DNA from: Micromonospora aurantiaca ATCC 27029
Lineage (GTDB): Bacteria > Actinomycetota > Actinomycetes > Mycobacteriales > Micromonosporaceae
NCBI RefSeq assembly: GCF_000145235.1
Contig: NC_014391.1
Location: 806,001 to 870,000, forward strand
Reading direction: 5' to 3'
Length of the DNA: 64,000 nucleotides
This document shows, in pieces, positions 17,918 through 29,251 of the stretch. Each line of letters opens with the position of its first letter. Position 1 is the stretch's first letter. Both the position numbers and the translations under genes were made by a program. The notes under the pieces are model-generated. The model was not told the DNA's origin. It worked only from the letters and a program-made list of their open reading frames with translations, and made no database searches.

Positions 17918-18361
17918 TCATCCGCCGAGGGCGACCGCCAGCGCCGCGGCCACGAAGACGACCTGGAGCACCGTACGGACGCCGAGCGGCGTCACCGGGC
18001 GGCCGGCGAGCGTGAGGTGACGCCGCGCTGCGGACACGTTCGCCGGGAACATGGCGAGCATCAGCAGCACCAGCCCGGCCGCAGCCGGGCGCGCGGTGGC
18101 CGGGAACAGCAGGGCGAGCGCGCCGGCGAGTTCCAGCACGCCGGTGACTGTGACCAGCAGGCCGGGCCGGGGCAGCGACGGCGGGACCATCGCGATCAGG
18201 TCGGCCCGGCGGGACGCGAAGTGGGCCACGCCGGTCAGCACGAACATCAGCGCCAGCCCCACCCGCAGCGCGGGGTGCCACCCGTCCAGGGCGTCCACGC
18301 CGAGCAGGCCGGCGATCCGGGCCAGCGCGGTGCCGGCGAGGAGTGCGATCAGGGGTGCCAT
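17918..18361 (-). CDS. DoxX family membrane protein
   Basis: A 147-residue protein with four hydrophobic segments and the DoxX-like pattern (LRVGLALMFVLTGVAHF, VTGVLELAGALALLFP, then PVTPLGVRTVLQVVFVAAAL). DoxX proteins are linked to redox or thiol stress at the membrane in actinobacteria, but function here is unknown. It is divergent from a TetR gene with two operators in the shared 84-base region, so it is probably that regulator's target. Confidence 0.8.
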   Translation of the reverse strand: MAPLIALLAGTALARIAGLLGVDALDGWHPALRVGLALMFVLTGVAHFASRRADLIAMVPPSLPRPGLLVTVTGVLELAGALALLFPATARPAAAGLVLLMLAMFPANVSAARRHLTLAGRPVTPLGVRTVLQVVFVAAALAVALGG

Positions 18362-18381
18362 TGTCGATCCCTCCGACGATC

Positions 18382-18400
18382 ATCTTGTCGATGACAAGAT
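18382..18400. promoter_or_regulatory. TetR operator 1
   Basis: ATCTTGTC-GAT-GACAAGAT is a perfect 8+8 palindrome in the divergent DoxX/TetR intergenic region. Its centre is 34 bases from that of operator 2, close to three helical turns. Confidence 0.75.
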
Positions 18401-18415
18401 TGCGCGCTACGCGCC

Positions 18416-18434
18416 ATCTTGTCAATGACAAGTT
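18416..18434. promoter_or_regulatory. TetR operator 2
   Basis: CTTGTC-AAT-GACAAG (core 18418-18432) repeats the sequence of operator 1 and ends 11 bases before the TetR start codon, consistent with autoregulation. Confidence 0.75.
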
Positions 18435-18445
18435 AGGATGACGGC

Positions 18446-18985
18446 ATGGCCTCGTACCACCACGGCGACCTCCGCCGCGTCCTGCTGAGCACCGCGGCCG
18501 AGGCGATCGCCGAGTCCGGGCCGGCCGCGCTGAGCCTGCGTGAACTGGCCCGGCGCGCCGGCGTCTCGCACGCCGCGCCCGCGCACCACTTCGGCGACAA
18601 GGCCGGGCTGCTCACCGCGCTCGCCACCCAGGGCTTCGACCTGCTCGCCGACGCGTTGCGGCAGGCCGGGGACGACCTGCTCGACACCGGCGTGGCCTAC
18701 GTCGGGTTCGCGGTGCGGCACCGCGCGCACTTCGACGTCATGTTCCGGCCCGAGCTGTACCGGGCCGACGCCCCGGAGCTGGTCGCCGCCCGCGCCCGGT
18801 CGGGGGATGTGCTGCGCGAGGGGGTGGCCCGGCACACCGGTCGGGAGCCGGACGCGGACGCGCTCGCCGCCTGGTCGATCGTGCACGGCTTCGCCACGCT
18901 CTGGCTCTCCGGCGCGCTGCCACCACGGGTGGGCGACGACCCGGAGGCCGCCGCCCGCACCGTGATCAGGCGGTTGTTCGACTGA
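18446..18985 (+). CDS. TetR family regulator with WHG C-terminal domain
   Basis: A 179-residue regulator: MASYHHGDLRRVLLSTAAEAI opens the DNA-binding domain, with helix-turn-helix SLRELARRAGVSHAAPAHHFGDKAGLL. The ligand domain contains WSIVHGFATLW, the WHG-type motif. It is divergent from the DoxX gene with two identical-core palindromes between, so it likely represses both. The ligand is unknown. Confidence 0.88.
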   Translation: MASYHHGDLRRVLLSTAAEAIAESGPAALSLRELARRAGVSHAAPAHHFGDKAGLLTALATQGFDLLADALRQAGDDLLDTGVAYVGFAVRHRAHFDVMFRPELYRADAPELVAARARSGDVLREGVARHTGREPDADALAAWSIVHGFATLWLSGALPPRVGDDPEAAARTVIRRLFD

Positions 18986-19006
18986 GCCGGCGGGCCGGTC
19001 GGGGCG

Positions 19007-20571
<1,565 letters not shown>

Positions 20572-20577
<6 letters not shown>

Positions 20578-22323
20578 GATGGTGCAGATCGCCGCGCCGG
20601 CGGTGATCACCGGGCCGACCTCGGCGGCGAGCCCGCTGACAGTGCCGGCCTTGTGCGCGTGCAGCGGCTGCTCCATCTTCATCGCCTCCAGCACCACGAC
20701 CAGCTCGCCCTCGGCCACCTCGTCGCCGTCGGCGACGGCGATCTTCACGATCGTGCCCTGCATCGGGGAGGTGAGCGTGTCACCGCTGACCGCGGCACCA
20801 GCCTTGCCTCCGCCACCCCGGCGGGCCGGCTTCTTCGCGGCGGGTGCGGCTGCCGCCGTACCCGCGCCGAGCCCGGCGGGGAGGACGACCTCCAGCCGCT
20901 TGCCGCCCACCTCGACCACGACGGTCTCGCGCTCGGCCGGCTCGTCGGCGGCGCCGGCGGTGGCGGTGAAGGCCGGTACGGTGTTGTCCCACTCGGTCTC
21001 GATCCACCGGGTGTGCACGGTGAACGGCTCGGCGGTGAACGCCTCGTCGCGGATCACCAGGCGGTGGAAGGGCAGCGCCGTGGCCATGCCGTCGACCACC
21101 ATCTCGTCGAGCGCCCGGCGGGCCCGCTCCAGCGCCTCGGTACGCGTCTCGCCGACGATGATCACCTTGGCCAGCAGCGAGTCGAAGTTGCCGCCGATCA
21201 CGTCGCCGGCCGAGATGCCGGTGTCCACCCGCACGCCCGGCCCGGAGGGCAGGCGCAGGGCGGTGACGGTGCCCGGTGCGGGCAGGAAGTTGCGGCCCGG
21301 GTCCTCGCCGTTGATGCGGAACTCGATGGCGTGCCCGCGCGGCGTCGGGTCCTCGGTGAAGCGCAGCTTCTCCCCGTCGGCGATGCGGAACTGCTCGCGG
21401 ACCAGGTCGATGCCGGCGGTCTCCTCGGTCACCGGGTGCTCGACCTGGAGCCGCGTGTTGACCTCAAGGAACGAGATCGTGCCGTCCACGCCGACCAGGT
21501 ATTCCACGGTGCCGGCACCGTGGTAGCCGGCCTCCCGGCAGATGGCCTTGGCGCTGTCGTGGATCTGGGCCCGCTGGGCGTCGGTGAGGAACGGCGCGGG
21601 CGCCTCCTCGACCAGCTTCTGGTGCCGGCGCTGAAGCGAGCAGTCCCGGGTGCCCACCACGATCACGTTGCCGTGCTGGTCGGCCAGTACCTGCGCCTCG
21701 ACGTGGCGCGGCTTGTCCAGGTAGCGCTCGACGAAGCACTCGCCGCGGCCGAACGCGGCGACCGCCTCGCGGGTGGCCGACTCGAACAGGTGCGGGATCT
21801 CCTCCATGGTGCGGGCGACCTTGAGGCCGCGCCCGCCACCGCCGAAGGCGGCCTTGATGGCGACCGGCAGGCCGTGGTCGACGGCGAACGCCATCACCTC
21901 GTCGGCGTTGCCCACCGGGTCCGGGGTGCCGGGCACCAGCGGCGCGCCGGCGCGCTGCGCGATGTGCCGGGCGGTCACCTTGTCGCCCAGGTCGCGGATC
22001 GCCTGCGGGGTGGGGCCGATCCAGGTCAGCCCGGCGTCGATGACGGCCTGGGCGAAGTCGGCGTTCTCGGAGAGGAAGCCGTAGCCGGGGTGCACCGCGT
22101 CCGCGCCGGAGCGGGCCGCCACGTCGATCAGCTTGTCGATGCGCAGGTAGCTGTCCGCGGCGGTGTCGCCGCCGAGGGCGTACGCCTCGTCGGCGAGCGT
22201 GGCGTGCAGGGCGTCCCGGTCGGAGTCCGCGTAGACGGCGACGCTGGCCAGCCCGGCGTCGCGGCAGGCGCGGATGACGCGGACGGCGATCTCGCCGCGG
22301 TTGGCGATGAGAACCTTGCGCAC
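20572..22323 (-). CDS. accA: Acetyl/propionyl-CoA carboxylase alpha subunit (biotin carboxylase + BCCP)
   Basis: A 583-residue subunit. The biotin carboxylase part starts [20 protein letters not shown]; the ATP-grasp domain has [34 protein letters not shown] and the following C-terminal domain. The BCCP domain at the end has the biotinylation site EAMKME (Lys about 549). A Gly/Ala/Lys linker precedes it. It carboxylates biotin with ATP and bicarbonate and passes CO2 to AccD. GTG 22323 follows GGGAGGAG on the minus strand. Upstream TAGGCT and TAAACT are candidate -10 boxes. Biotinylation would need BirA at 40.3 kb. Confidence 0.93.
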
Positions 22324-22440
22324 CTTGTGGCTCCTCCCGGGAGGTCGTTGCCGGGAGTTTAGCGGCCGAGCTGCGGAGCCTAACGATCGCTCAGTGTGGG
22401 ATGCGGCACTGTAGTCAAACTTGGTTATTACGCTTGTCCC

Positions 22441-23046
22441 GTGTCGGCGACGCGGATGATGATTCTCGGCCTGGTCAGGTGGATGCAGCCGGTGCACGGC
22501 TACGACGTGCGCCGCGAACTGCTCAGTTGGAGCGCGGACAAGTGGGCGAACGTGCAGCCCGGCTCGATTTACCACGCGCTGCGCAAGCTCACCGACGAGG
22601 GCCTGCTGCGGACCGTCTCGGTCGAGCAGGTGGGCGCCCGTCCGGCGCGCACCACGTACGAGGTGACGGCGAAGGGGGAGGACGAGTTCGAGACGCTGCT
22701 GCGGGCGCAGTGGTGGCAGGTCCAGGAGCCGCCCGATCCGTTCGTCGCGGCGTTCTCCTTCCTGCCGGCGATGCCCCGCGACGAGGCCGCAGCGGCGCTG
22801 CGCAACCGGGCGAACCTGCTGCGGGCCGGGGTGGAGTCGATGCGGGCCTCGCTCGACTCGGACTGGGTGCGCACCCGCAAGCCGGTGCACGTCGGGTGGA
22901 TGTTCGAGCTGTGGCTGGCCCGCGCCGAGGCGGAGACGGCCTGGTGCGAGCGGATCGCGGAGCGGATCGAGTCGGGAGTGTCGTACCTGCCCGATGGGAT
23001 GGAGCAGGCCGAGGGCTGGTCGGGCTGGTCCGACGGATCACGGTGA
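22441..23046 (+). CDS. PadR family transcriptional regulator
   Basis: About 201 residues from GTG 22441 ([27 protein letters not shown]). The winged helix ends in [18 protein letters not shown] and [17 protein letters not shown], typical of PadR; the C-terminal helices form the dimer domain (PadR C-terminal type). TACGCT at 22429-22434 lies 6 bases before the GTG, suggesting a leaderless message. It sits directly upstream of a DrrAB-like exporter and probably represses it. Confidence 0.88.
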   Translation: MSATRMMILGLVRWMQPVHGYDVRRELLSWSADKWANVQPGSIYHALRKLTDEGLLRTVSVEQVGARPARTTYEVTAKGEDEFETLLRAQWWQVQEPPDPFVAAFSFLPAMPRDEAAAALRNRANLLRAGVESMRASLDSDWVRTRKPVHVGWMFELWLARAEAETAWCERIAERIESGVSYLPDGMEQAEGWSGWSDGSR

Positions 23047-23062
23047 CACGACATAATCAACG

Positions 23063-23092
23063 TTGACCAAAAGAGCTATATCGCGTTAGCCT
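23063..23092 (+). promoter_or_regulatory. Promoter and candidate PadR operator before DrrAB-like genes
   Basis: TTGACC (-35, 23063-23068) and TAGCCT (-10, 23087-23092) are separated by 18 bases. The interrupted palindrome GCTA-N8-TAGC at 23075-23090 overlaps the spacer and -10 box and is a candidate PadR site. Confidence 0.55.
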
Positions 23093-23173
23093 CAGCGGGA
23101 ATCGCGGGGGATTCGTGCGTCCTCGCGGACGATCGGCGGCCGCTCAGGTCCGCCCGGACGACCAGGAGCAGAA

Positions 23174-24133
<960 letters not shown>

Positions 24134-24150
24134 CCCCCGGAGAAGCTGTC

Positions 24151-24906
24151 ATGAAACTCGCCCGCGACACCTGGCTGATCTTCCAGCGCCAGACGCAACT
24201 GCTGCTGCGCAACCCGGTATGGATCTTCGTCGGCGTCTTCCAGCCGGTGATGTACCTGCTCCTGTTCGCCCCGCTGCTCAAGCCGGCGCTGAACGCGCCC
24301 ACCCAGGCCGCCGCGTACAAGATCTTCGTGCCCGGCCTGCTCGTGCTGCTGGCCATCTTCGGCGGCCTGTTCCAGGGGTTCGGCCTGATCGCCGAGCTGC
24401 GCGCCGGCGTGATCGAGCGCTCCCGGGTCACCCCGGTCAGCCGGCTCGCCCTGCTGCTCGGCCGCTCGCTGCGCGACGTCGTCTCGCTGATCGCGCAGGC
24501 GATCATCATCACGCTGCTGGCGCTCGCGTTCGACCTGCGCGTGTTCATCGGCAACCTGCTCCTGGCGTACCTGATGCTCGCCCTCATCGCGCTGATGACC
24601 TCGGCCGTCTCCTACGGCATCGCGCTCAAGGTCAAGAGCGAGGACGCGCTCGCCCCACTGATGAACACAGTCGCGCAGCCGGTGCTGCTGCTCTCCGGCA
24701 TCCTGCTGCCGCTCACCTTCGCCCCCGGCTGGCTCCAGGGCGTGGCCAAGTGGAACCCGTTCTCCTGGGCGGTCGAGGGCACCCGTGCGCTGTTCAACGG
24801 CGACCTCGGCAACGACCGCGTCTGGCAGGGCCTCGGCATCATCGCGGTGCTCGCCGCCGCAGGCGTGTTCTGGGCCGCCCGCCAGTTCGCCCGCAGCGTC
24901 CGCTGA
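24151..24906 (+). CDS. ABC-2 type transporter permease, DrrB-like
   Basis: A 251-residue membrane protein with six hydrophobic helices, the ABC-2 permease pattern: N-terminal amphipathic region, PVMYLLLFAPLLKPAL, GLFQGFGLIAELRAGVIERSRVTPVSRLALLLGRSLRD, and NPFSWAVEGTRALF near the end. It partners the DrrA-like ATPase. ATG 24151 was chosen because it begins the permease fold and lies 17 bases from the preceding stop. Confidence 0.9.
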   Translation: MKLARDTWLIFQRQTQLLLRNPVWIFVGVFQPVMYLLLFAPLLKPALNAPTQAAAYKIFVPGLLVLLAIFGGLFQGFGLIAELRAGVIERSRVTPVSRLALLLGRSLRDVVSLIAQAIIITLLALAFDLRVFIGNLLLAYLMLALIALMTSAVSYGIALKVKSEDALAPLMNTVAQPVLLLSGILLPLTFAPGWLQGVAKWNPFSWAVEGTRALFNGDLGNDRVWQGLGIIAVLAAAGVFWAARQFARSVR

Positions 24907-24969
24907 GCAGGGGAGACCTACCTCTCAGCAGGGGCGGGGCACCGGCCGGGCGCGCGTAGCGTAAGGCTG

Positions 24970-26505
24970 GTGCCCCGCCTCACCCGTGACCGGATCACCT
25001 GGCTGACCTACGCCCAGCTCGGTCTGTGGGGCTTCTTCCTCTACGGGTTCGGCCCGGTCGTACCCCTGCTCCGCGACGAACAGGGCACCAGCGCCGCCGT
25101 CGCCGGCCTGCACAGCACCGGCATCGCCGTGGGCGCGCTCGCCGGCGGCGCGCTGTTCGCCCCGGTCGCCCGCCGCCTCGGCCGCGGCCCGGCCATCTGG
25201 CTCGGCCTCGCCGGTGTCGCTGCCGGAGTCACCGCGCTCGGCCTGCTCCGCCCGCTGCCGGCCACGCTCGCCTCCGTCGCGGTCATCGCCACCTTCGGCA
25301 TGATGGTCGTCAGCGGCGTCAGCGTGGTGCTCACCGCCCGGCACGGACCCGCCGCCCCCGCCGCGCTCACCGAGGCCAACGCGGCCTGCGCCGGCATGGG
25401 CATCCTGGCGCCGCTGACCATCGGCGCCACCGTCGACGCCGGTCTCGGCTGGCGACCGCTGATGGCCGTCGAGGTCGGGCTGATCACGCTCGTCGCGCTC
25501 GCCGCCCTGACCTTCCGGGTACGCGGGCCGAAAACCGCCCCCGCTGACGCGGCTGCCGGCACACCCGTCCCCGTGGCCGCCTCCACCCGGGTCTCCGCCG
25601 TCCCCGCTCCCGGGGTTTCCGAGGCCGTCGTGCCTGCTCCCGTCGTCCCCGCTCCCGTCGTCCCCGGTCCCGTGGTGCCTGCTCCCGTCGTCCCCGCTCC
25701 CGTGGTGCCTGCTTCGGTCGTCCCCGCTCCTGCCGTGCCCGCTCCTGCCGTGCCCGCTCCTGCCGTGCCCGCTCCTGCCGTGCCCGCTCCTGCCGTGCCC
25801 GCTCCTGCCGTGCCCGCTTCGGTTGTTCCCGCCTCCGGTGCCGTCGAGGCCGTCGCCACCGATTCCTCCGTCCGGGCCTCGGCCGTTCCCGCCTCCGGGG
25901 AGCCCGTTTCCTCCTTCGGCTCCGGTGCGGCGGGGCGGCTGCCGCGTGCGTACTGGATCGCCTGGGTTCTGATGTCCGTCACCGGGTCGATCGAGGTCTG
26001 CCTGTCGTTGTGGACCGCCGACGTGCTGCGGACCCATGCCGGGCTGAGCGCGGGCGGGGCGTCGGCGGCGGTCGCTGCGATCGTCTGCGGCATGTTCGCC
26101 GGCCGGCTCGCCGGTGGCCGGGCCGCGTTGCGCTGGGCGCCGGTGCCGCTGCTGCTCGGCGCGCTCACCGTCTCGATGGCCGGGTTCGCGCTGTTCTGGG
26201 GCAGCACCGTCGGCTGGCTCGCGGTCACCGGGCTGGTCGTGCTCGGGCTCGGCAACGCGCTGCACTACCCGTTGGCGATCTCGATCGCGCTGGCCGTCGC
26301 CGGTCCGGCTGCGGACAAGGCGGCGGGCTGGTCCGCGTACTCGATGGGTGTGGGTTTCGGGATCGCGCCGGTGGCGCTCGGATGGGTGGCCGACGGCGTC
26401 GGCCCGCACCCGGCGTTCCTGCTGCTGCCCGCGTTCATCGCGGTGGCGGTGCTGCTGACCGTACGGCTGGGCCGTGCCCTCCCCGCGCCGGTCCGCGCGG
26501 CTTGA
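24970..26505 (+). CDS. MFS transporter with long Pro-Ala-Val repeat linker
   Basis: A 511-residue MFS protein with two six-helix halves. The first half ends near VALAALTFRVRGP (about 192) and the second starts near YWIAWVLMSVTGS (about 327). Between them is a cytosolic linker of about 125 residues built from VPAPVVPAP and VPAPA repeats, far longer than the usual MFS central loop. The substrate is unknown. GTG 24970 lies 7 bases after TAGCGT (24957-24962), suggesting a leaderless message. Confidence 0.8.
   Translation: MPRLTRDRITWLTYAQLGLWGFFLYGFGPVVPLLRDEQGTSAAVAGLHSTGIAVGALAGGALFAPVARRLGRGPAIWLGLAGVAAGVTALGLLRPLPATLASVAVIATFGMMVVSGVSVVLTARHGPAAPAALTEANAACAGMGILAPLTIGATVDAGLGWRPLMAVEVGLITLVALAALTFRVRGPKTAPADAAAGTPVPVAASTRVSAVPAPGVSEAVVPAPVVPAPVVPGPVVPAPVVPAPVVPASVVPAPAVPAPAVPAPAVPAPAVPAPAVPAPAVPASVVPASGAVEAVATDSSVRASAVPASGEPVSSFGSGAAGRLPRAYWIAWVLMSVTGSIEVCLSLWTADVLRTHAGLSAGGASAAVAAIVCGMFAGRLAGGRAALRWAPVPLLLGALTVSMAGFALFWGSTVGWLAVTGLVVLGLGNALHYPLAISIALAVAGPAADKAAGWSAYSMGVGFGIAPVALGWVADGVGPHPAFLLLPAFIAVAVLLTVRLGRALPAPVRAA
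25726..25815. repeat. Six exact 15-bp tandem repeats inside MFS gene
   Basis: GCTCCTGCCGTGCCC is repeated six times exactly, encoding APAVP units. Degenerate copies (GCTCCCGTCGTCCCC and similar) extend upstream from about 25630. Being a multiple of three, changes in copy number keep frame. Confidence 0.9.
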
Positions 26506-26787
26506 TCGACTCCATGTCGGCGAGGTGGCGGCTTCCGGCGCTCAGGGATGCCGCCATTTCGGCGAGGTGGCGGTATCCGGTGCTCAGGGATGCCGCCACT
26601 TCGGGGAGGTTGTGTTCGGTCGGCTCAGCGCGTCCGGGCGAGTGTGAGGTCGTCGGCGGTGGGTGTCATGGCCGCCGTGCGCTGCCTGCTTGGTGCGGGT
26701 GGCTTGATCGACTCCATGTCGGCGAGGTGGCGGTATCCGGTGCTCAGGGATGCCGCCATTTCGGGGAGGTTGTGTTCGGTCGGCTCA
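26501..26787. repeat. Three GGCGAGGTGGCGG palindromic repeat units
   Basis: Units start at 26519, 26561 and 26721. The pair 26561-26627 and 26721-26787 differs at one position over 67 bases, and 26501-26531 is identical to 26703-26733. Each unit can fold (GAGGTGGCGG-ATCC against GGGATGCCGCCATTTC). The first overlaps the MFS stop codon and the last runs into the O-methyltransferase stop codon. Confidence 0.8.
26625..26676 (-). pseudogene. Decayed duplicate of the O-methyltransferase 3' end
   Basis: Read on the minus strand, this stretch encodes MTPTADDLTLARTR followed by stop, aligning with the real O-methyltransferase C-terminus MLPIADGVTLARVL at exactly 160 bases offset. The flanking downstream repeat is duplicated with it. 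It is best read as a relic of tandem duplication or unequal recombination; no rest of the gene remains. Confidence 0.6.
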
Positions 26788-27438
26788 GAGCACCCGGGCG
26801 AGCGTGACCCCGTCGGCGATCGGCAGCATGACCGCCTCGACGCGGACGTCCGCGATGACCGCGTCGTTGAACGCGGCGATCGCCCGGTCGTCGGCGTTGC
26901 GTGGGGCGAGCACCCGGCCGTCGCGCAGCGTGTTGTCGACGGCGATCACCGCGCCGGGACGCATGCGGGGCACCAGCTCGTCCCAGTAGATCGGGTAGCC
27001 GACCTTGTCCGCGTCGATGAACGCGAAGTCCAGGTAACGCTCGCGGGGCAGCTCGCGCAGCGTCTCCGCGGCCGGGCCGATGCGCAGCTCGATGCGGTCC
27101 TGAACACCGGCGCGCTGCCAGTAGCGCCGGGCCACGCCCGTGTACTCCTCGGAGATGTCGAAGCAGGTCAACCGGCCGTTCTCGGCCAGCCCTCGGGCGA
27201 TGGCCAGCGAGGAGAGGCCGGTGAACGTGCCGACCTCGACCGCCTGCCGTACGCCGAGCAGCCGGGTCAGGAACGTCAGGAACGCGGCCTGTTCGGGCGC
27301 GACCTGCATGACCGCCTCGGCGGGCAGGGCCGCCCGGGTCTCCTCGGCCAGCTCCTGGACGATCTCGTCCGGGGCGGACCCGTGGGCCACCAGGTAGGCG
27401 TGCAGTTCCGGGGTGAGCGGCAGCGGCTTCGTGGTCAT
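26785..27438 (-). CDS. SAM-dependent O-methyltransferase (caffeoyl-CoA OMT-like)
   Basis: A 217-residue class I methyltransferase of the cation-dependent O-methyltransferase type. It shows APEQAAFLTFLTRLLG, SAM motif I AVEVGTFTGLSSLAIARGL, the acidic FDISEEY, motif FAFIDADKVGYPIYWDEL with metal-binding Asp, and GAVIAVDNTLRDGRVL. It likely methylates a catechol-like hydroxyl; the substrate is unknown. It lies 9 bases downstream of maf and ends the minus-strand operon. A remnant of a duplicated 3' end lies just downstream. Confidence 0.88.
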   Translation of the reverse strand: MTTKPLPLTPELHAYLVAHGSAPDEIVQELAEETRAALPAEAVMQVAPEQAAFLTFLTRLLGVRQAVEVGTFTGLSSLAIARGLAENGRLTCFDISEEYTGVARRYWQRAGVQDRIELRIGPAAETLRELPRERYLDFAFIDADKVGYPIYWDELVPRMRPGAVIAVDNTLRDGRVLAPRNADDRAIAAFNDAVIADVRVEAVMLPIADGVTLARVL

Positions 27439-27447
27439 GTCCGGACG

Positions 27448-28104
27448 TTAGCCGAGATGTTCGATCTCCTGGCCCCCGGGCGCGATCTTCGTCCACAGGT
27501 CGACGATGCTCAGCTCCACCTCGGCGAGCAGCCGGCGCAGCAACGGCAGGGACAACCCCACCACCGTGCCCGGGTCACCCTCGATCCCGGTCAGGAACGC
27601 CCCGCCCAGCCCGTCGATGGTGAACGCGCCCGCCACGGCCAGCGGCTCGCCCGTCGCCACGTACGCGGCGATCTCGTCGTCGCTGACATCCGCGAAGTGC
27701 ACGGTGGTCGAGGCGACGGCCTCGGCGCGCGACTCGTGGGTCACGTCGATCAGGCAGTGCCCGGTGTGCAGGACACCGCTGTGCCCGCGCATCCGCTGCC
27801 ACCGCCGGGTGGCGTCCGCCGCGTCATCGGGCTTGCCGAGGATCTCGCCGTCGAAGGCGAGTACCGAGTCACAGCCGAGCACCAGCGTGCGCTCGTCCGG
27901 CGAGGGCCGCAGCCGATCACGTACCGCCTGCGCCTTCAGCCGGGCCAGCTCCAGGCACAGATCCTCGGCCCGATCGCTCACCACCTGCGACTCGTCCACG
28001 CCGCTGACCAGCACGTCCGGCTCGATCCCGGCGGCCTGGAGCAACTTGCGGCGGGCGGGAGACTGCGAGGCGAGCACGAGGCGCACCGGTACGGAGGTCG
28101 ACAC
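27448..28104 (-). CDS. maf: Maf-like nucleotide pyrophosphatase
   Basis: A 218-residue Maf/YhdE family protein with LVLASQSPARRKLLQAAGI at the N-terminus, GCDSVLAFDGEILGKP in the middle and EPLAVAGAFTIDGLGG. These enzymes hydrolyse non-canonical or modified nucleoside triphosphates. Start GTG 28104 precedes the conserved fold by seven residues. In many actinobacteria maf sits just after accE; here the type VII secretion cassette lies between. Spacing to mycosin is 10 bases. Confidence 0.9.
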   Translation of the reverse strand: MSTSVPVRLVLASQSPARRKLLQAAGIEPDVLVSGVDESQVVSDRAEDLCLELARLKAQAVRDRLRPSPDERTLVLGCDSVLAFDGEILGKPDDAADATRRWQRMRGHSGVLHTGHCLIDVTHESRAEAVASTTVHFADVSDDEIAAYVATGEPLAVAGAFTIDGLGGAFLTGIEGDPGTVVGLSLPLLRRLLAEVELSIVDLWTKIAPGGQEIEHLG

Positions 28105-28114
28105 CCCGCCGACG

Positions 28115-29251
28115 CTACCGGCTGACCCTCGGCGGCGGGTCGTCGGCACGTCGGCGGCGCCGCCAGAACAGGTACCCGCCGCCCGCCGCCACCAGCACAC
28201 CGAGGGTGGCGAGCCCGCGTACGGTCGCGCTGCCGTCGTCGCCCTTGTCGGGTGCTGCCTCCGCTGACGCCGGTGGCGTGACGTTGGAGGACTCGAAGCC
28301 GAGCGGGGGAACGTCGGCGGTGAGCGCGGCGACGAGGTCGATCACGCCGTAGCCGTACTGGTCGTCGCGGCCGGGTGGCCCCTTGTCGACGGCGGTGGCG
28401 GTCAGCCGGTGGGCGACTTCCTGGGCAGGGAGGTTGGGGTACTTGGAGCGGATGAGAGCAGCAGCCCCGGCAACGATCGCAGTGGCGCTGGAAGTCCCTG
28501 TGCCCTTCGAGTACTTGCCGTCGTAGCTGGTGCTGTAGATATCGACAGCAGGGGCAACCACATCTAGCTCGGGGCCGCTGACCGAAACGGGGGCATGATC
28601 GCCGGTACGGTCAACGCCTCCAACTGCGATTACACCTGATTCGCTGGCCGGGTATCCGACGTATCCGTCTTCTGGCCAATTTCCGGCGGCCGCTACGACT
28701 ACAATATCGGCCAATAAGGCCGCACGTATTGATCGAACTAGTGCCGGGCTCGATACGCCATTGCTGGAAATGCTGATGACGGTCGCGTGCTGTGCGATAG
28801 CAAAGTTAATTCCCGCTGCCAGATCATCCGGCCGTCCGGTATTGCTGGCCCCAGAAGATTGGATTGGGAGAATCTTTGCGCGGGGGGCAATCCCAACCGC
28901 TCCCGTCCCATCGCTCTGGCCGTGGGCGGCGATAAGGCCAGCCATGCCCGTGCCGTGGCTGCTTTTGTCATCGCGACCATCCCCGGTTGCACCCGGGAGT
29001 GTGGTAGTGCCGAAAAGCAGGTTGTTGCGTAGGTCTGGATGAGGGGAAACGCCCGTGTCGGGGACCGCAACAATCACTCCCTCGCCTTGAGCTATTGAAT
29101 TGGCGACGTCTGACTTCAAGTAACGAAGGTGCCACTGGTCCGCTCTTATGCGGTTGCTCGGCTCAGAAGCCGATTGAGATAGAACCGGGCGCCCTGGCAC
29201 CACGACAGCCAGGGCTAAGAGAGCCGCTGCGATTGACTGCGTCACGCTCAC
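28115..29251 (-). CDS. Mycosin-like subtilase of a type VII secretion system
   Basis: A 378-residue S8 serine protease. Signal peptide about 1-25, then catalytic D65 (VAVPDTGVSPHPDL), H99 (SSHGTGMAGLIA), oxyanion N191 (AAAGNWP) and S254 (GTGTSSATAIVAGAA). A Pro/Ala/Asp-rich stalk and one membrane helix with Arg-rich tail (about 343-370) close the protein, as in mycosins. Mycosins act outside the membrane, processing substrates and stabilising the ESX channel. Overlap of 4 bases with the upstream gene. The part encoded by 28.44-29.25 kb is much lower in GC than the C-terminal part. Confidence 0.88.
   Translation of the reverse strand: MSVTQSIAAALLALAVVVPGRPVLSQSASEPSNRIRADQWHLRYLKSDVANSIAQGEGVIVAVPDTGVSPHPDLRNNLLFGTTTLPGATGDGRDDKSSHGTGMAGLIAAHGQSDGTGAVGIAPRAKILPIQSSGASNTGRPDDLAAGINFAIAQHATVISISSNGVSSPALVRSIRAALLADIVVVAAAGNWPEDGYVGYPASESGVIAVGGVDRTGDHAPVSVSGPELDVVAPAVDIYSTSYDGKYSKGTGTSSATAIVAGAAALIRSKYPNLPAQEVAHRLTATAVDKGPPGRDDQYGYGVIDLVAALTADVPPLGFESSNVTPPASAEAAPDKGDDGSATVRGLATLGVLVAAGGGYLFWRRRRRADDPPPRVSR

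Noticed and set aside
28738..29073. Small open frames on both strands within the low-GC part of the mycosin gene
   Set aside because: The mycosin catalytic triad is continuous through this stretch in the minus frame; the others are chance frames made longer by low GC.
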